A stretch of DNA of 30,851 bases, from positions 1 through 30,851 of the IMG/VR virus record IMGVR_UViG_3300021438_000054; one strand, written 5' to 3'. The notes under the pieces are model-generated. The model was not told the origin of the DNA. It did not search any database and saw nothing but the letters and a program-made list of their open reading frames with translations. Source of the stretch: a virus. The position numbers and the translations under genes were made by a program. Each line of letters begins with the position of its first letter. Positions within the stretch are counted from its first letter, which is position 1. Of this stretch, positions 6,227 through 12,506 are shown one piece after another.

Positions 6227-6576
6227 TAGAAATTCTCCGTCCCGATGACGTGTCGGTCACCGTTGTTGTCGATAAACCACCACTCGCCGAAGCCGTGGTG
6301 CATTACTGGGGTGTCAATGTCGGACTGACCGCTGGTGAGTTTCCATCCCTTACGGATGCCGCTGCGGGCGAATACGGCATCGGATTCAAGGCGCGTGTTC
6401 GATTCGTTGCACAGGGTGATTAGGTTGGCCAAGTTGTTGCGTAATCCGGCCTTATCGCCACCCATGCCACGGTTGCGGCGGTGCTGAATCGTCAAGGTGG
6501 TTGTTGTCCCACAGTGCATGCACATTTCACCGTCACGCTCAAACACAATTCGCCTGGTCTTTACGGAGACGTTCAC
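6226..6576 (-). CDS. HNH endonuclease (early region)
   Basis: 116-aa HNH protein: CMHCGTTTTLTIQHRRNRGM, then NNLANLITLCNESN. The two Cys of CMHC and the later Cys form the zinc site, and QHRRNRGMGG carries the HNH His. The C-terminal half (GIRKGWKLTSGQSD, WWFIDNNGDRHVIG) is an extra domain common in actinophage HNH proteins. It starts at an ATGA overlap and ends with a TAATG overlap into the replication gene, so it is an integral operon member rather than an inserted homing gene. Its role could be DNA nicking in replication or recombination. Confidence 0.85.
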   Translation of the reverse strand: MNVSVKTRRIVFERDGEMCMHCGTTTTLTIQHRRNRGMGGDKAGLRNNLANLITLCNESNTRLESDAVFARSGIRKGWKLTSGQSDIDTPVMHHGFGEWWFIDNNGDRHVIGTENF

Positions 6577-6788
6577 TTCATCCCTCGCTCATGCCGGATG
6601 AGTTTCTGTAACGCCCCAAATGGCTGGCTCACGCGCTCATTGCCAGCTCGCCATGCTGCTTTAGCGATGGCCGACACGGACCGTTGTACGGCGTCCGGAA
6701 TGTCGCGCAAAGGCATTCCGTTATCCATAAGCCATTCGACTTCCTCAAGTACCTCGGCGGATGTCATGCGACGCTGTTTGACACTCAT
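6573..6788 (-). CDS. small helix-turn-helix protein (71 aa)
   Basis: MSVKQRRMTSAEVLEEVEWL is followed by GMPLRDIPDAVQRSVSAIAK, which reads as a resolvase- or sigma-like helix-turn-helix (LRDIPDAVQRSVSAIAKAAW). A basic tail ends RHERGMK. ATGA overlaps join it to both neighbours. Probably DNA-binding, but no target can be named. Confidence 0.7.
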   Translation of the reverse strand: MSVKQRRMTSAEVLEEVEWLMDNGMPLRDIPDAVQRSVSAIAKAAWRAGNERVSQPFGALQKLIRHERGMK

Positions 6789-7132
6789 GCGCCCTCCTTG
6801 TCGAGAGATCGCAACTGCGACTGCAAACCGTTTAGCTCGGACTCTAAGAGGCGTGTTTTTGTCTTGGCTCGGTTGTACGCACTGCGCTTGATAAACGCTT
6901 CACGACGCGTTTCAGACGTTGCCAGCGTGGCGTGAGACTTTTTCTCCTCCACCGTCATTTTTTTTTCCGGGTGGTCGAGGGTGAGCAACACTTTCGCGTA
7001 CTCCAATTCGTGCGCGAGCTCCGCTTCCTCGGCGGCCGTTTCGAGATCCATGACAAACGTTGGTGCGCGTCGCATGTCCGCCATGACGGCCGTCATCTGG
7101 TTGCGCACAACTTCAGTAGTCAGTTCGTCCAT
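6785..7132 (-). CDS. coiled-coil hypothetical protein (115 aa)
   Basis: Almost entirely helical and highly charged: TAAEEAELAHELEYAKVLLT, then KMTVEEKKSHATLATSETRR, then YNRAKTKTRLLESELNGLQS with a heptad-like Leu pattern. It directly follows the Rad52-type gene with an ATGA overlap, a position where small recombination accessory proteins of this type often occur. A partner of the annealing protein or SSB is plausible but not shown. Confidence 0.7.
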   Translation of the reverse strand: MDELTTEVVRNQMTAVMADMRRAPTFVMDLETAAEEAELAHELEYAKVLLTLDHPEKKMTVEEKKSHATLATSETRREAFIKRSAYNRAKTKTRLLESELNGLQSQLRSLDKEGA

Positions 7133-7704
7133 CAGCCACGCTCAATTTCGTCGTTACCCAACGACACCTGCTGGGGGATGTCTTTTTGCACGTCCTCTGG
7201 GGTTTCAGACGTTCCAATCAGGGTGAGCTTGACCAGCGGTTGCAGTTGCCCCTTGTTGTAGAGAGACAACCCGAACTGGTCGCCCAGGGCGATGGCTGCA
7301 CGTTTGATGGACAGGCTGATGGCCGACTTGTATGCAAGGTCGTGACCGTCGCCACGGTTCTGATTCTGCGCAGTGCCCACAGACCCGTTTTCGTACACTC
7401 CGACGGTGTGGCCGTGCTCGTTGCGGACGGTCAACCGGACAAGCCCACGGTAGGCGACGTCGTAACGTCCCGTGTGAGTGCCTTTTGCGTCAACCTTTTC
7501 CGACTCAAATACGAGCTCCGCTTTCAACACTTCAATGTCGAAGTTGCCGAAACCAAACATGCGAATCAGGTGCGCGGTGATGTCCTGCTGGGACACGTGA
7601 GCGTGCCCTTGTGCCTGGAGCACGCGTGACGGGTTGATTGGTTTGAGCAGTTGCCCAACCTGTGCTGTGGAGAACGTTCCCCGGCTGTCAAAGTCAAAGG
7701 ACAT
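7132..7704 (-). CDS. Rad52-type single-strand annealing protein (190 aa)
   Basis: The ATG at 7704 with AAGGTGG upstream is preferred; the longer frame to 7767 only reads through the YqaJ gene end. Features of Rad52/Rad22-like phage recombinases: LLKPINPSRVLQAQGHAHVS, QQDITAHLIRMFGFGNFDIE, a YRGLVRLTVRNEHGHTV strand pair, then GHDLAYKSAISLSIKRAAIA with ALGDQFGLSLYNKGQ. The last block is the family signature. It would anneal strands after resection by the YqaJ exonuclease encoded just upstream, with SSB. The C-terminal 35 residues are acidic and probably disordered. Confidence 0.85.
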   Translation of the reverse strand: MSFDFDSRGTFSTAQVGQLLKPINPSRVLQAQGHAHVSQQDITAHLIRMFGFGNFDIEVLKAELVFESEKVDAKGTHTGRYDVAYRGLVRLTVRNEHGHTVGVYENGSVGTAQNQNRGDGHDLAYKSAISLSIKRAAIALGDQFGLSLYNKGQLQPLVKLTLIGTSETPEDVQKDIPQQVSLGNDEIERG

Positions 7705-8614
7705 CGTCGACCACCTTTGCGGGGGTGATGCGCAACGTCGGCCGTGCCGGTTCGCTCGTAGTAACAAACTCGGCGTACACGCTCGGCATGGCTTCCTTGA
7801 ACTTCTTTGAGTCGAAACGCTCCGTCGGCTTAGGCGTCGACAATGTCACCCGGCCGTACTTCGTGTCGGCTGTGAAATCGCTCACGTCACCGATTTGAGC
7901 TCGCAGCGCATCCTTGAGAATGTCAACAACCTTGGCTGCTTCGTCCACGCCCTTTTGAGCTTCGACGATGGCAAACACAAGGTCATCAAGGTTGTCGGTG
8001 TCCTTTTGGCTGTAGTTGTCCAATTCGTAGAGGAACTGGTCGGCCATCAAGACAAGCTCGGCGATACGAGCGTGGTCTCGTTGGATCCACACAACTTCAA
8101 CTGGCTGCGGTGTGGGCTCGGGGTCCCAGTCATCGTGGTGCTGTTCCCACGCGAACGCGCACGACTGCGCTCCAACGACATACATTGCCCATTGCACCTG
8201 ATCGGCGTAACCGGACTTTTTGAACGCCTCACCGTCAGGGTGCAGGTTGTACTTTGATGTCTTGATTTCCGACGTGTAGACCACTTCACCGTCAACAACA
8301 CCAACACCGTCAGGGGTGGCAAGGTGGCGGGCATTTGCTTCGGAGCGGAACAGCACCACGTTGTGGCTCACACCGTGCGTGCGCTCCAACTGCTCGGCGA
8401 TAACGGCCTCACGGTCACGACCCCACTTCATGTACTTGTTGTCGTACGTCGACTCGGTGGTAGCAAGTTTCTCGCGCATCACTTCGTTGCGTTTTCCCGC
8501 AGCGATTTTTGCAATCTCGGTGGCGGTCACACCGGTACGACGTGCAGCCAACCATGCGGTGCGGTCATTTGAGTCGGCCATGCCACGCTCAAACAGTTCA
8601 GTTAAAGTGCTCAT
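7694..8614 (-). CDS. YqaJ-type viral recombinase exonuclease (306 aa)
   Basis: Lambda-exonuclease / YqaJ fold: AWLAARRTGVTATEIAKIAA near the N-terminus, then MKWGRDREAVIAEQLERTHG (the G-R-x-x-E helix), then LATPDGVGVVDGEVVYTSEI with EIKTSK. D-x(n)-E-x-K is the PD-(D/E)XK catalytic set. A DQVQWAMYVVG segment follows, typical of the family. The C-terminal third has a helical region and the KYGRVTLSTPKPTERFDSKK element seen in YqaJ proteins. It would make 3' single strands for the annealing protein. ATGA overlap with the upstream gene. Confidence 0.9.
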   Translation of the reverse strand: MSTLTELFERGMADSNDRTAWLAARRTGVTATEIAKIAAGKRNEVMREKLATTESTYDNKYMKWGRDREAVIAEQLERTHGVSHNVVLFRSEANARHLATPDGVGVVDGEVVYTSEIKTSKYNLHPDGEAFKKSGYADQVQWAMYVVGAQSCAFAWEQHHDDWDPEPTPQPVEVVWIQRDHARIAELVLMADQFLYELDNYSQKDTDNLDDLVFAIVEAQKGVDEAAKVVDILKDALRAQIGDVSDFTADTKYGRVTLSTPKPTERFDSKKFKEAMPSVYAEFVTTSEPARPTLRITPAKVVDDVL

Positions 8615-8895
8615 TCATCCCCTCCAGGGGTATTCAGTAACTCGGGGTATTTGGTGAAGAAGTGCATGGCGTACAAGTCGGCCGCGTACTGCTCCAGTTG
8701 TTTCGGCAGGTTCGCAACGCTAAACGTGCCTTCGGTAATGCCCTTGCCATCGACGTCATCCCAATGAACTTGGACGCTCGCAACTACGACTCCGTAGTGC
8801 TCCGGGTGCTCATGCGGGGAGACAAGGTTCAGATCTAAACCGCCTGGCACAAAGTCGATGTCGAACATGTAGCCGTCTTGAGTGGGGACGCTCAC
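8611..8895 (-). CDS. hypothetical protein (94 aa)
   Basis: The GTG at 8895 overlaps the RusA stop (GTGA) and has GAGGTGC just upstream, so it is preferred over the frame start at 8922. The sequence runs VSVPTQDGYMFDIDFVPGG, then VVVASVQVHWDDVDGKG, then LPKQLEQYAADLYAMHFFTK. It is beta-rich at first, then helical. No family recognised. Lies immediately before the exonuclease, so a recombination accessory role is possible. Confidence 0.7.
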   Translation of the reverse strand: MSVPTQDGYMFDIDFVPGGLDLNLVSPHEHPEHYGVVVASVQVHWDDVDGKGITEGTFSVANLPKQLEQYAADLYAMHFFTKYPELLNTPGGDE

Positions 8896-9341
8896 GCTGC
8901 ACCTCGACTCTTCAAATGCCACTGGTCAACAGCGTCGGGTGCGGTTGGTGTGACGTAAACGATGACGCCGGGGTTGTCCCCGTGCGTTGCGTAGGCTTTT
9001 GCCGTCCACAGCTCCACGACACGGGCATCGTCAGCCCACACGTCAGCGTCGGTGATGCCATCCATGACGGCACGCACTAACTTGTCGAGATCCGGTTTCA
9101 CGGACGGGAAAGGGCGAATGACGGATGTTGGACGTGGCAGGAGAAACAACATGTCCACACTTAAATGACCGTCCAGCCGGTCACCATCATGCGCGGCACG
9201 TGCAGCGTTTGCCACAATCTTCCGCCACGGCTTCAACTTCGGCCCGTTAGCGTCACGAACCCACGCCTTGCCACCGTGCTGTGCAACAGTCTTGGAGCCT
9301 TGCGGGATAGGTGTACCCGATGCACGGAAATGGAGAATCAA
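8892..9341 (-). CDS. rusA: RusA-family Holliday junction resolvase (149 aa)
   Basis: The core begins LILHFRASGTPIPQGSKTV, and the TTG at 9341 overlaps the stop of the small membrane protein gene (TTGA), so this start is chosen rather than the longer frame to 9458, whose first 39 residues are antisense-like noise. RusA motifs: PIPQGSKTV, VDMLFLLPRPTS, PSVKPDLDKLVRAVMDGITD with the catalytic Asp cluster (D of KPDLDKL, D of MDGITD, DADVWADDARVVEL). It resolves branched DNA made in replication or recombination. The C-terminus is a short beta extension. Confidence 0.88.
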   Translation of the reverse strand: MILHFRASGTPIPQGSKTVAQHGGKAWVRDANGPKLKPWRKIVANAARAAHDGDRLDGHLSVDMLFLLPRPTSVIRPFPSVKPDLDKLVRAVMDGITDADVWADDARVVELWTAKAYATHGDNPGVIVYVTPTAPDAVDQWHLKSRGAA

Positions 9342-9481
9342 CTCTTTGACCGCCTTGCCATGATGACAAACGCGCTCACGGCCATGACAATCAGTCCAAG
9401 CAACGACATGCCGTCGAAACGTTGAAACCAAATCGTCGGGGCGACAGCCAGCGTGCAACCGGCGAGAAACAGAATGTTCAC
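9338..9481 (-). CDS. small membrane protein (47 aa), two predicted segments
   Basis: The GTG at 9481 overlaps the stop of the previous ORF (GTGA). It encodes MNILFLAGCTLAVAPTIWF, then a short turn with RFDG, then MSLLGLIVMAVSAFVIMARR. Two hydrophobic stretches are separated by a polar turn, and the C-terminus is basic (ARRSKS), which would be cytoplasmic. Its partner at 9478-9609 is also a membrane protein. Their role in an early operon is unknown; host-takeover or superinfection functions are possible. Confidence 0.55.
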   Translation of the reverse strand: MNILFLAGCTLAVAPTIWFQRFDGMSLLGLIVMAVSAFVIMARRSKS

Positions 9482-9609
9482 AGGATCACCAGCACAATTC
9501 CCACCACGAGCATGGTGAAAGTGATGACCAACAGGATTGTTGCTGCGGTCATAAGACCGAGGAAGTTCCGGCGAGCGCGTGCGTCCTTATCGTCTTGGAG
9601 GAATGTCAT
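9478..9609 (-). CDS. small single-pass membrane protein (43 aa)
   Basis: ATG at 9609 overlaps the previous stop (ATGA). The N-terminal MTFLQDDKDARARRNFLG is charged and cytoplasmic by the positive-inside rule. It is followed by one long hydrophobic stretch, ATILLVITFTMLVVGIVLVI, reaching the C-terminus. It is encoded head-to-tail with another membrane mini-protein by stop-start overlap, which suggests that they act together. No family known. Confidence 0.55.
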   Translation of the reverse strand: MTFLQDDKDARARRNFLGLMTAATILLVITFTMLVVGIVLVIL

Positions 9610-9830
9610 GCGCCAATCACCAGCTCACGAACGTCGACGCCCTGGACTGGCCAGCGGTCAACACGGTGTTTGGGGCACAGGACGTGTGCGCCGTTGACTT
9701 GCCATCCGGCTTCAATAACGTTTTGCCGTGCCGTTACCTGGTCCGGAACGGTGTATTGGCGCGGGGCGCAGCCAGTGCCATTGAATTTGTCGCAGCGAAA
9801 TTCGTATGTGTTGAGTCGTTGGATGCCCAT
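9606..9830 (-). CDS. small zinc-finger-like protein (74 aa)
   Basis: TAATG overlap with the upstream gene. Contains FRCDKFNGTGCAPRQYTV and then HVLCPKHRVDRWP: Cys-x(7)-Cys and Cys-x2-His, a plausible zinc-binding set. The C-terminus VDVRELVIGA is beta-like. It may be a DNA- or protein-binding accessory. No named family. Confidence 0.65.
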   Translation of the reverse strand: MGIQRLNTYEFRCDKFNGTGCAPRQYTVPDQVTARQNVIEAGWQVNGAHVLCPKHRVDRWPVQGVDVRELVIGA

Positions 9831-10150
9831 TACTTCACCGTCTTCCAGACGATGGCGTGACGGCCGGACGCGAGCTTGCCGCGCTTACCAGTGTCAACGA
9901 CGCGACCTTCACGAACAAGATCAGCGCAACGCGAACGAATAGCTTCAGGCGAGGACTTGCAAAAACCGGGTCGCGGATTTCCCGCCGGTGTCAACCAAAG
10001 ATTTACAAGTTCGTTGTGCGTCATAGGAACAACCAACGTCTTGAGAATCAACGCTTTTACTTCAGTGGTGTTCTTGACCGAGTCCGCGGCGTCGTGTGAC
10101 GTTTGAGGGTCGGTTCTGCGTGCTTTCGCTAATGTTGTTGCGAGAGACAT
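9830..10150 (-). CDS. winged-helix protein of the early operon (106 aa)
   Basis: The open frame starts at 10165 but the second ATG (10150) has AAAGG at proper spacing. The N-terminus ARRTDPQTSHDAADSVKN is a conserved motif in phage early proteins. The rest reads as a winged helix: EVKALILKTLVVPMTHNELV for helices 1-2, SSPEAIRSRCADLVREGRVV for the recognition helix, and DTGKRGKLASGRHAIVWK for the wing. It probably acts as an early regulator or replication accessory. It follows the Xis-like gene after an 80-base gap. Confidence 0.72.
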   Translation of the reverse strand: MSLATTLAKARRTDPQTSHDAADSVKNTTEVKALILKTLVVPMTHNELVNLWLTPAGNPRPGFCKSSPEAIRSRCADLVREGRVVDTGKRGKLASGRHAIVWKTVK

Positions 10151-10228
10151 GTCAGTGCCTTTCATCTAGGGCCGTCATCCGCGCCAACGGGTGGCGGCCA
10201 TTTTCTGTTTTATTCAGTTGGTTTGAGG

Positions 10229-10260
10229 GGGGACGGTCAGCGGATCAGGCCGCCGTCCCC
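10229..10260 (-). other. hairpin spanning the end of the Xis-like gene
   Basis: GGGGACGG (10229-10236) pairs with CCGTCCCC (10253-10260), leaving a 16-nt loop that contains the stop codon of the Xis-like gene. There is no T-tract after it on the minus strand, so it is not a classic intrinsic terminator. It could protect or separate the regulatory genes from the early operon. The rest of the 10151-10244 gap shows nothing definite. Confidence 0.35.
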
Positions 10261-10463
10261 GTTCCGGTATTGCGCACGCCGGAAGTGATGGGGACAAGGC
10301 GTGACGTGAGCCACGCGTCCAGGTCGACGGGGTAGAACACGTTGAGTCGGCCGTGCTTGTATCCGTGGGGTCCTTCGCCCAGGCACAGCAAGTGGCGGAA
10401 ACGGTCATATGAAATTCCGCAGTATTTGGCGGCGTCACGGGCACGTAACACGGGGCCGGTCAT
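10245..10463 (-). CDS. excisionase-like helix-turn-helix protein (72 aa)
   Basis: Starts by ATGA overlap with the Cro-like gene. MTGPVLRARDAAKYCGISYD followed by RFRHLLCLGEGPHGYKHGRL and NVFYPVDLDAWL is the AlpA/HTH_17 fold: helix-turn-helix, then a wing with the GRLNVFYPVDLDAWL ending. This small protein beside Cro and near the integrase is the natural candidate for the recombination directionality factor, though MerR-like regulators look the same. The tail (TSGVRNTGTGTAA) is disordered. Confidence 0.75.
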   Translation of the reverse strand: MTGPVLRARDAAKYCGISYDRFRHLLCLGEGPHGYKHGRLNVFYPVDLDAWLTSRLVPITSGVRNTGTGTAA

Positions 10464-10684
10464 CGTGACACCTTGAAGTCATCGGGAAGTAGATCCGTGA
10501 CGGGTATATCTAGTGCACGAGCGACGCGAGCCAGCTCGTTCAGAGTGAAGTCAGAGCCACCGTTGAGCTTGCGGTTGAATGTCGCGTATGCGAGGCCGGC
10601 TTTTTCGCTGGTCCATTTTTTGGAACGCTCGGCTCTTTTTATGGCATCCTGAACAAGGTCCGCTGCTTCGTGTTTGGTGTTCAT
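10460..10684 (-). CDS. Cro-like XRE-family regulator (74 aa)
   Basis: Start taken at ATG 10684 because a -10-like TATCGT lies 6 bases before it; the frame opens at 10705. XRE fold: AADLVQDAIKRAERSKKWTS, then EKAGLAYATFNRKLNGGSDF as the helix-turn-helix, then TLNELARVARALDIPVTDLL. It is transcribed divergently from the repressor and leads the early operon, so it probably acts as Cro, repressing the lysogeny promoter and autoregulating. No ribosome site is seen, consistent with a leaderless transcript. Confidence 0.82.
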   Translation of the reverse strand: MNTKHEAADLVQDAIKRAERSKKWTSEKAGLAYATFNRKLNGGSDFTLNELARVARALDIPVTDLLPDDFKVSR

Positions 10685-10690
10685 ATGGAA

Positions 10691-10718
10691 ACGATAGCAG
10701 TTCATACGGACACTGCAA
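10691..10718 (-). promoter_or_regulatory. early leftward promoter, leaderless
   Basis: On the minus strand TTGCAG (10718-10713) and TATCGT (10696-10691) are separated by 16 bases. The -10 is followed by six bases and then the ATG of the Cro-like gene, so transcription would begin at or next to the start codon. Motif match by eye only. Confidence 0.5.
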
Positions 10719-10729
10719 GCATAGAATTA

Positions 10730-10755
10730 GGTGTTTCTTGTACATTCTGAACACC
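10730..10755. promoter_or_regulatory. candidate operator dyad
   Basis: GGTGTT (10730-10735) and AACACC (10750-10755) form a perfect 6-bp inverted repeat with 14 bases between, in the middle of the divergent promoter region. A site for the XRE repressor or the Cro-like protein is the simplest reading. No second copy of the full dyad was found in the same gap. Confidence 0.4.
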
Positions 10756-10771
10756 GCTGGTCGCTGGTGCG

Positions 10772-10780
10772 TGATATCTT
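10772..10780 (+). promoter_or_regulatory. repressor promoter, extended -10, leaderless
   Basis: TGATATCTT (10772-10780) contains TATCTT with an upstream TGN, an extended -10. Six bases then lead to the ATG at 10787, mirroring the geometry at the Cro-like gene. No good -35 at standard distance and no ribosome site are seen, which fits a leaderless actinobacterial transcript. Confidence 0.45.
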
Positions 10781-10786
10781 ATATAT

Positions 10787-11026
10787 ATGGGTGAATATGG
10801 AGATGCTTTCAACCAGGCAGTCGCTGCCGAGTTGCGAGCTCAACGCGCCAGGGTACAGATCACAGTCGACGAAGTTGTCCGTCGCAGTGGAATTTCGAAA
10901 TCAGCGGTATTGAACTACCTCAACGGACAGCGAGACATTCCGATGCCAGCTTTTGCCGAACTATGCCGTGCCCTTGAAGTCAGCCGTCGCCTCATCTTCG
11001 AGGCGGCCGAGAAGTCGATCCAGTAA
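10787..11026 (+). CDS. immunity repressor candidate, XRE family (79 aa)
   Basis: Compact XRE protein consisting of little more than the DNA-binding domain: FNQAVAAELRAQRARVQITV, then DEVVRRSGISKSAVLNYLNG as helix-turn-helix, then QRDIPMPAFAELCRALEVSR and a short helical tail. It is encoded upstream of the integrase on the same strand and divergent from the early operon, the normal place for a lysogeny repressor. There is no visible dimerisation or protease domain, so classical RecA-dependent self-cleavage is unlikely. Starts are ambiguous only between this ATG and an ATG at 10796 (MEMLS is another frame), so 10787 is kept. Confidence 0.8.
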   Translation: MGEYGDAFNQAVAAELRAQRARVQITVDEVVRRSGISKSAVLNYLNGQRDIPMPAFAELCRALEVSRRLIFEAAEKSIQ

Positions 11027-11092
11027 TTCCGTGGGACGTAGCCCTGCAATTCTTGCTATTTCAGCTACTTGTCCCACGGTTATTTCTTCCAC
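10961..11092 (-). pseudogene. antisense XRE-like fragment (43 aa frame)
   Basis: On the minus strand a frame from a GTG at 11092 reads VEEITVGQVAEIARIAGLRP and then TELLDRLLGRLEDE. This matches the C-terminal half of an XRE domain (compare TLNELARVARALDI in the Cro-like protein). It overlaps the end of the repressor in antisense. A different frame just upstream starts at ATG 11148 (MSVATVRHSFEEIFELGETW) and stops at 11083-11081; a -1 shift would join the two. It may be a decayed regulator gene or coincidence. Confidence 0.3.
11029..11079. repeat. long inverted repeat after the repressor gene
   Basis: CCGTGGGAC (11029-11037) and GTCCCACGG (11071-11079) are perfect 9-bp complements, extended by GTAGC (11038-11042) with GCTAC (11064-11068) across a TT bulge, leaving about 21 bases of loop. 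It follows the repressor stop by 2 bases and is followed by TTATTTCTT. It could be a weak terminator separating repressor and integrase expression, or an mRNA 3' stabiliser. Confidence 0.45.
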
Positions 11093-11103
11093 GTCTCTCC
11101 CAG

Positions 11104-11121
11104 TTCGAATATTTCTTCGAA
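11104..11121. promoter_or_regulatory. paired TTCGAA palindromes upstream of integrase
   Basis: Two self-palindromic TTCGAA sites (11104-11109 and 11116-11121) are spaced 12 bp centre to centre, about 40-57 bases before the integrase start. The spacing suggests a protein-binding site that could control integrase. Low confidence: short sites occur by chance. Confidence 0.25.
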
Positions 11122-11160
11122 TGAATGTCTAACCGTAGCCACAGACATTAGGAACACGCA

Positions 11161-12312
11161 ATGACCAGACCGCAACTGCCCTTGGAGACATGGGGCAAGA
11201 TAACGCGACTCACGCTGGACGGTAAACCCGCAGCGCGTGCGTCATACCGTGACAGCGACGGAGTGACCCGGCGAATCCAACGTGTCGGGCGCACTCATGC
11301 CGATGCCGAGCGCAATCTTTTGGAAGCTCTCCGCGCTCGTCTGGCACCGACGTTTGAAGACCTCACGAGCCAATCGACAGTGCTCGAAGCCATCACCAGC
11401 TACCTCGGTTCGGTAACTCACTTGAGCGACTCAACGTTGAACGTGTACCGAAACGCCACGAAGAGCATTGTCGCCGGAGGGTTTGGATCCGTATTGCTGC
11501 GAGAAGTGACCGTCCCCCGATGTGAACGCTTCTTGAAGGCCGTCGGTGAGAACAACGGCAAGTCTCAAGCCAAGACCGTCCGCACCATCCTCAACAACGC
11601 GCTCACCGAAGCTGTGCGCCTCGGAGCGATACCGTTCAACCCGGTCAGTGCCACCACAGTCCCCCAGCCGGAAAAGAAACCCATTAAGGCACCGTCGCTC
11701 ATGGCCGTGCGCGAAATCCGGGCACTGATTCGCCGTCACGATGAAGGAACCGACAAGCGCGGTCAAGCACGAGTCAGCGACATCGCCGACCTTGTGGATC
11801 TATACGCTGCAACCGGTGCCCGAACGTCCGAGCTACTCGCCCTGGTCTGGGAAGACATCGACCTCAACAGTTCCCCAGCACGGTTGACCATCAACAAGAC
11901 TTTGGTCATTGGAACCGACGGGAAACTCAAGGTGCAAGACCACCCGAAGACAAGCCGTGGCATCCGTGCGCTCAAACTGCCCCAGTCGGCCGCCGACATG
12001 CTCACATCCCGACGCATCAAGTCACACAGTGAAATCGTGTTCCCATCGAGCACCAACACATATCGCTGGCCACACAACCTGCGACGCATCTGGAGGGAAG
12101 CTCTCGAAGGTACGCCGTACGACTCATGGACGCCGCGCGACTTCCGCAAGGCAGTAGCGACCCTCGTAAAAGAGGAAATGGGCATCGAAGCTGCACGCGA
12201 TCAGCTTGGCCACACGAGCGAGAAAATGACCATCGGGCATTACATTCAGCCCACTCACGAGGGTCCCGACGCGACGGTCACGCTGGAGCAAATGTTTGAA
12301 AAAGGTGAGTAA
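11161..12312 (+). CDS. int: tyrosine integrase
   Basis: 383-aa phage integrase. An N-terminal arm-binding region (1-65) is followed by the SAM-like core-binding domain (about 72-160) and catalytic domain (about 175-375). Catalytic residues by motif: R221 in ATGARTSELL, K263 in HPKTSRGIRALKLP, R329 in WTPRDFRKAVATL, H351 in QLGHTSEKM and Y361 in GHYIQP. The residue equivalent to the first His of HxxR is R326 (R-D-F-R). AGGAA lies before the ATG at good spacing. The stop codon lies inside the first arm repeat of attP, directly beside the tRNA-like core, so the gene and its site form one cassette. Confidence 0.95.
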   Translation: MTRPQLPLETWGKITRLTLDGKPAARASYRDSDGVTRRIQRVGRTHADAERNLLEALRARLAPTFEDLTSQSTVLEAITSYLGSVTHLSDSTLNVYRNATKSIVAGGFGSVLLREVTVPRCERFLKAVGENNGKSQAKTVRTILNNALTEAVRLGAIPFNPVSATTVPQPEKKPIKAPSLMAVREIRALIRRHDEGTDKRGQARVSDIADLVDLYAATGARTSELLALVWEDIDLNSSPARLTINKTLVIGTDGKLKVQDHPKTSRGIRALKLPQSAADMLTSRRIKSHSEIVFPSSTNTYRWPHNLRRIWREALEGTPYDSWTPRDFRKAVATLVKEEMGIEAARDQLGHTSEKMTIGHYIQPTHEGPDATVTLEQMFEKGE

Positions 12313-12320
12313 AAGGTGAG
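12299..12320. repeat. attP arm-type repeat, left
   Basis: Two tandem AAAAGGTGAG units separated by a T form a 22-bp block overlapping the last codons and stop of the integrase gene. An identical 22-bp block recurs at 12507-12528 on the other side of the tRNA-like core. Flanking direct repeats of this kind are the arm-type sites of tyrosine integrases. Confidence 0.7.
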
Positions 12321-12380
12321 TTTTGCCAATGGAGTCAAAAACACTTACTGCAAAAATACGCGCTGACCTGCGCTTTTTCG

Positions 12381-12420
12381 TACCCCCAGTGGGACTCGAA
12401 CCCACACTGGAGCGTTAGCT
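12381..12420 (-). other. attP core matching the 3' end of a tRNA gene
   Basis: On the minus strand the sequence contains GTGGG-TTCGAGT-CCCAC (12405-12389), a perfect T-arm, then TGGGGGT (12388-12382) and A (12381), which is the 3' half of an acceptor stem and its discriminator. Upstream bases (AGCTAACGCTCCAGT) fit a variable region. No 5' half is present, so it is not a tRNA gene. Phage integration into a tRNA restores its 3' end with such a segment. The amino acid cannot be assigned. The right edge of the identity is unknown. Confidence 0.75.
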
Positions 12421-12506
12421 AGTGGTCTGTTTTTGGGTGTGTTTGGCTGTGCTGTTCCGCGTGTTTTTAGGCTTCGACACCACGCGACACAACCAGACAC
12501 AGACTC

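Noticed and set aside
12381-12420. Possible functional tRNA gene
   Set aside because: Only the T-arm and acceptor 3' half are present; no anticodon arm, D-arm or 5' acceptor strand follows upstream on the minus strand. It is better explained as the attP core.
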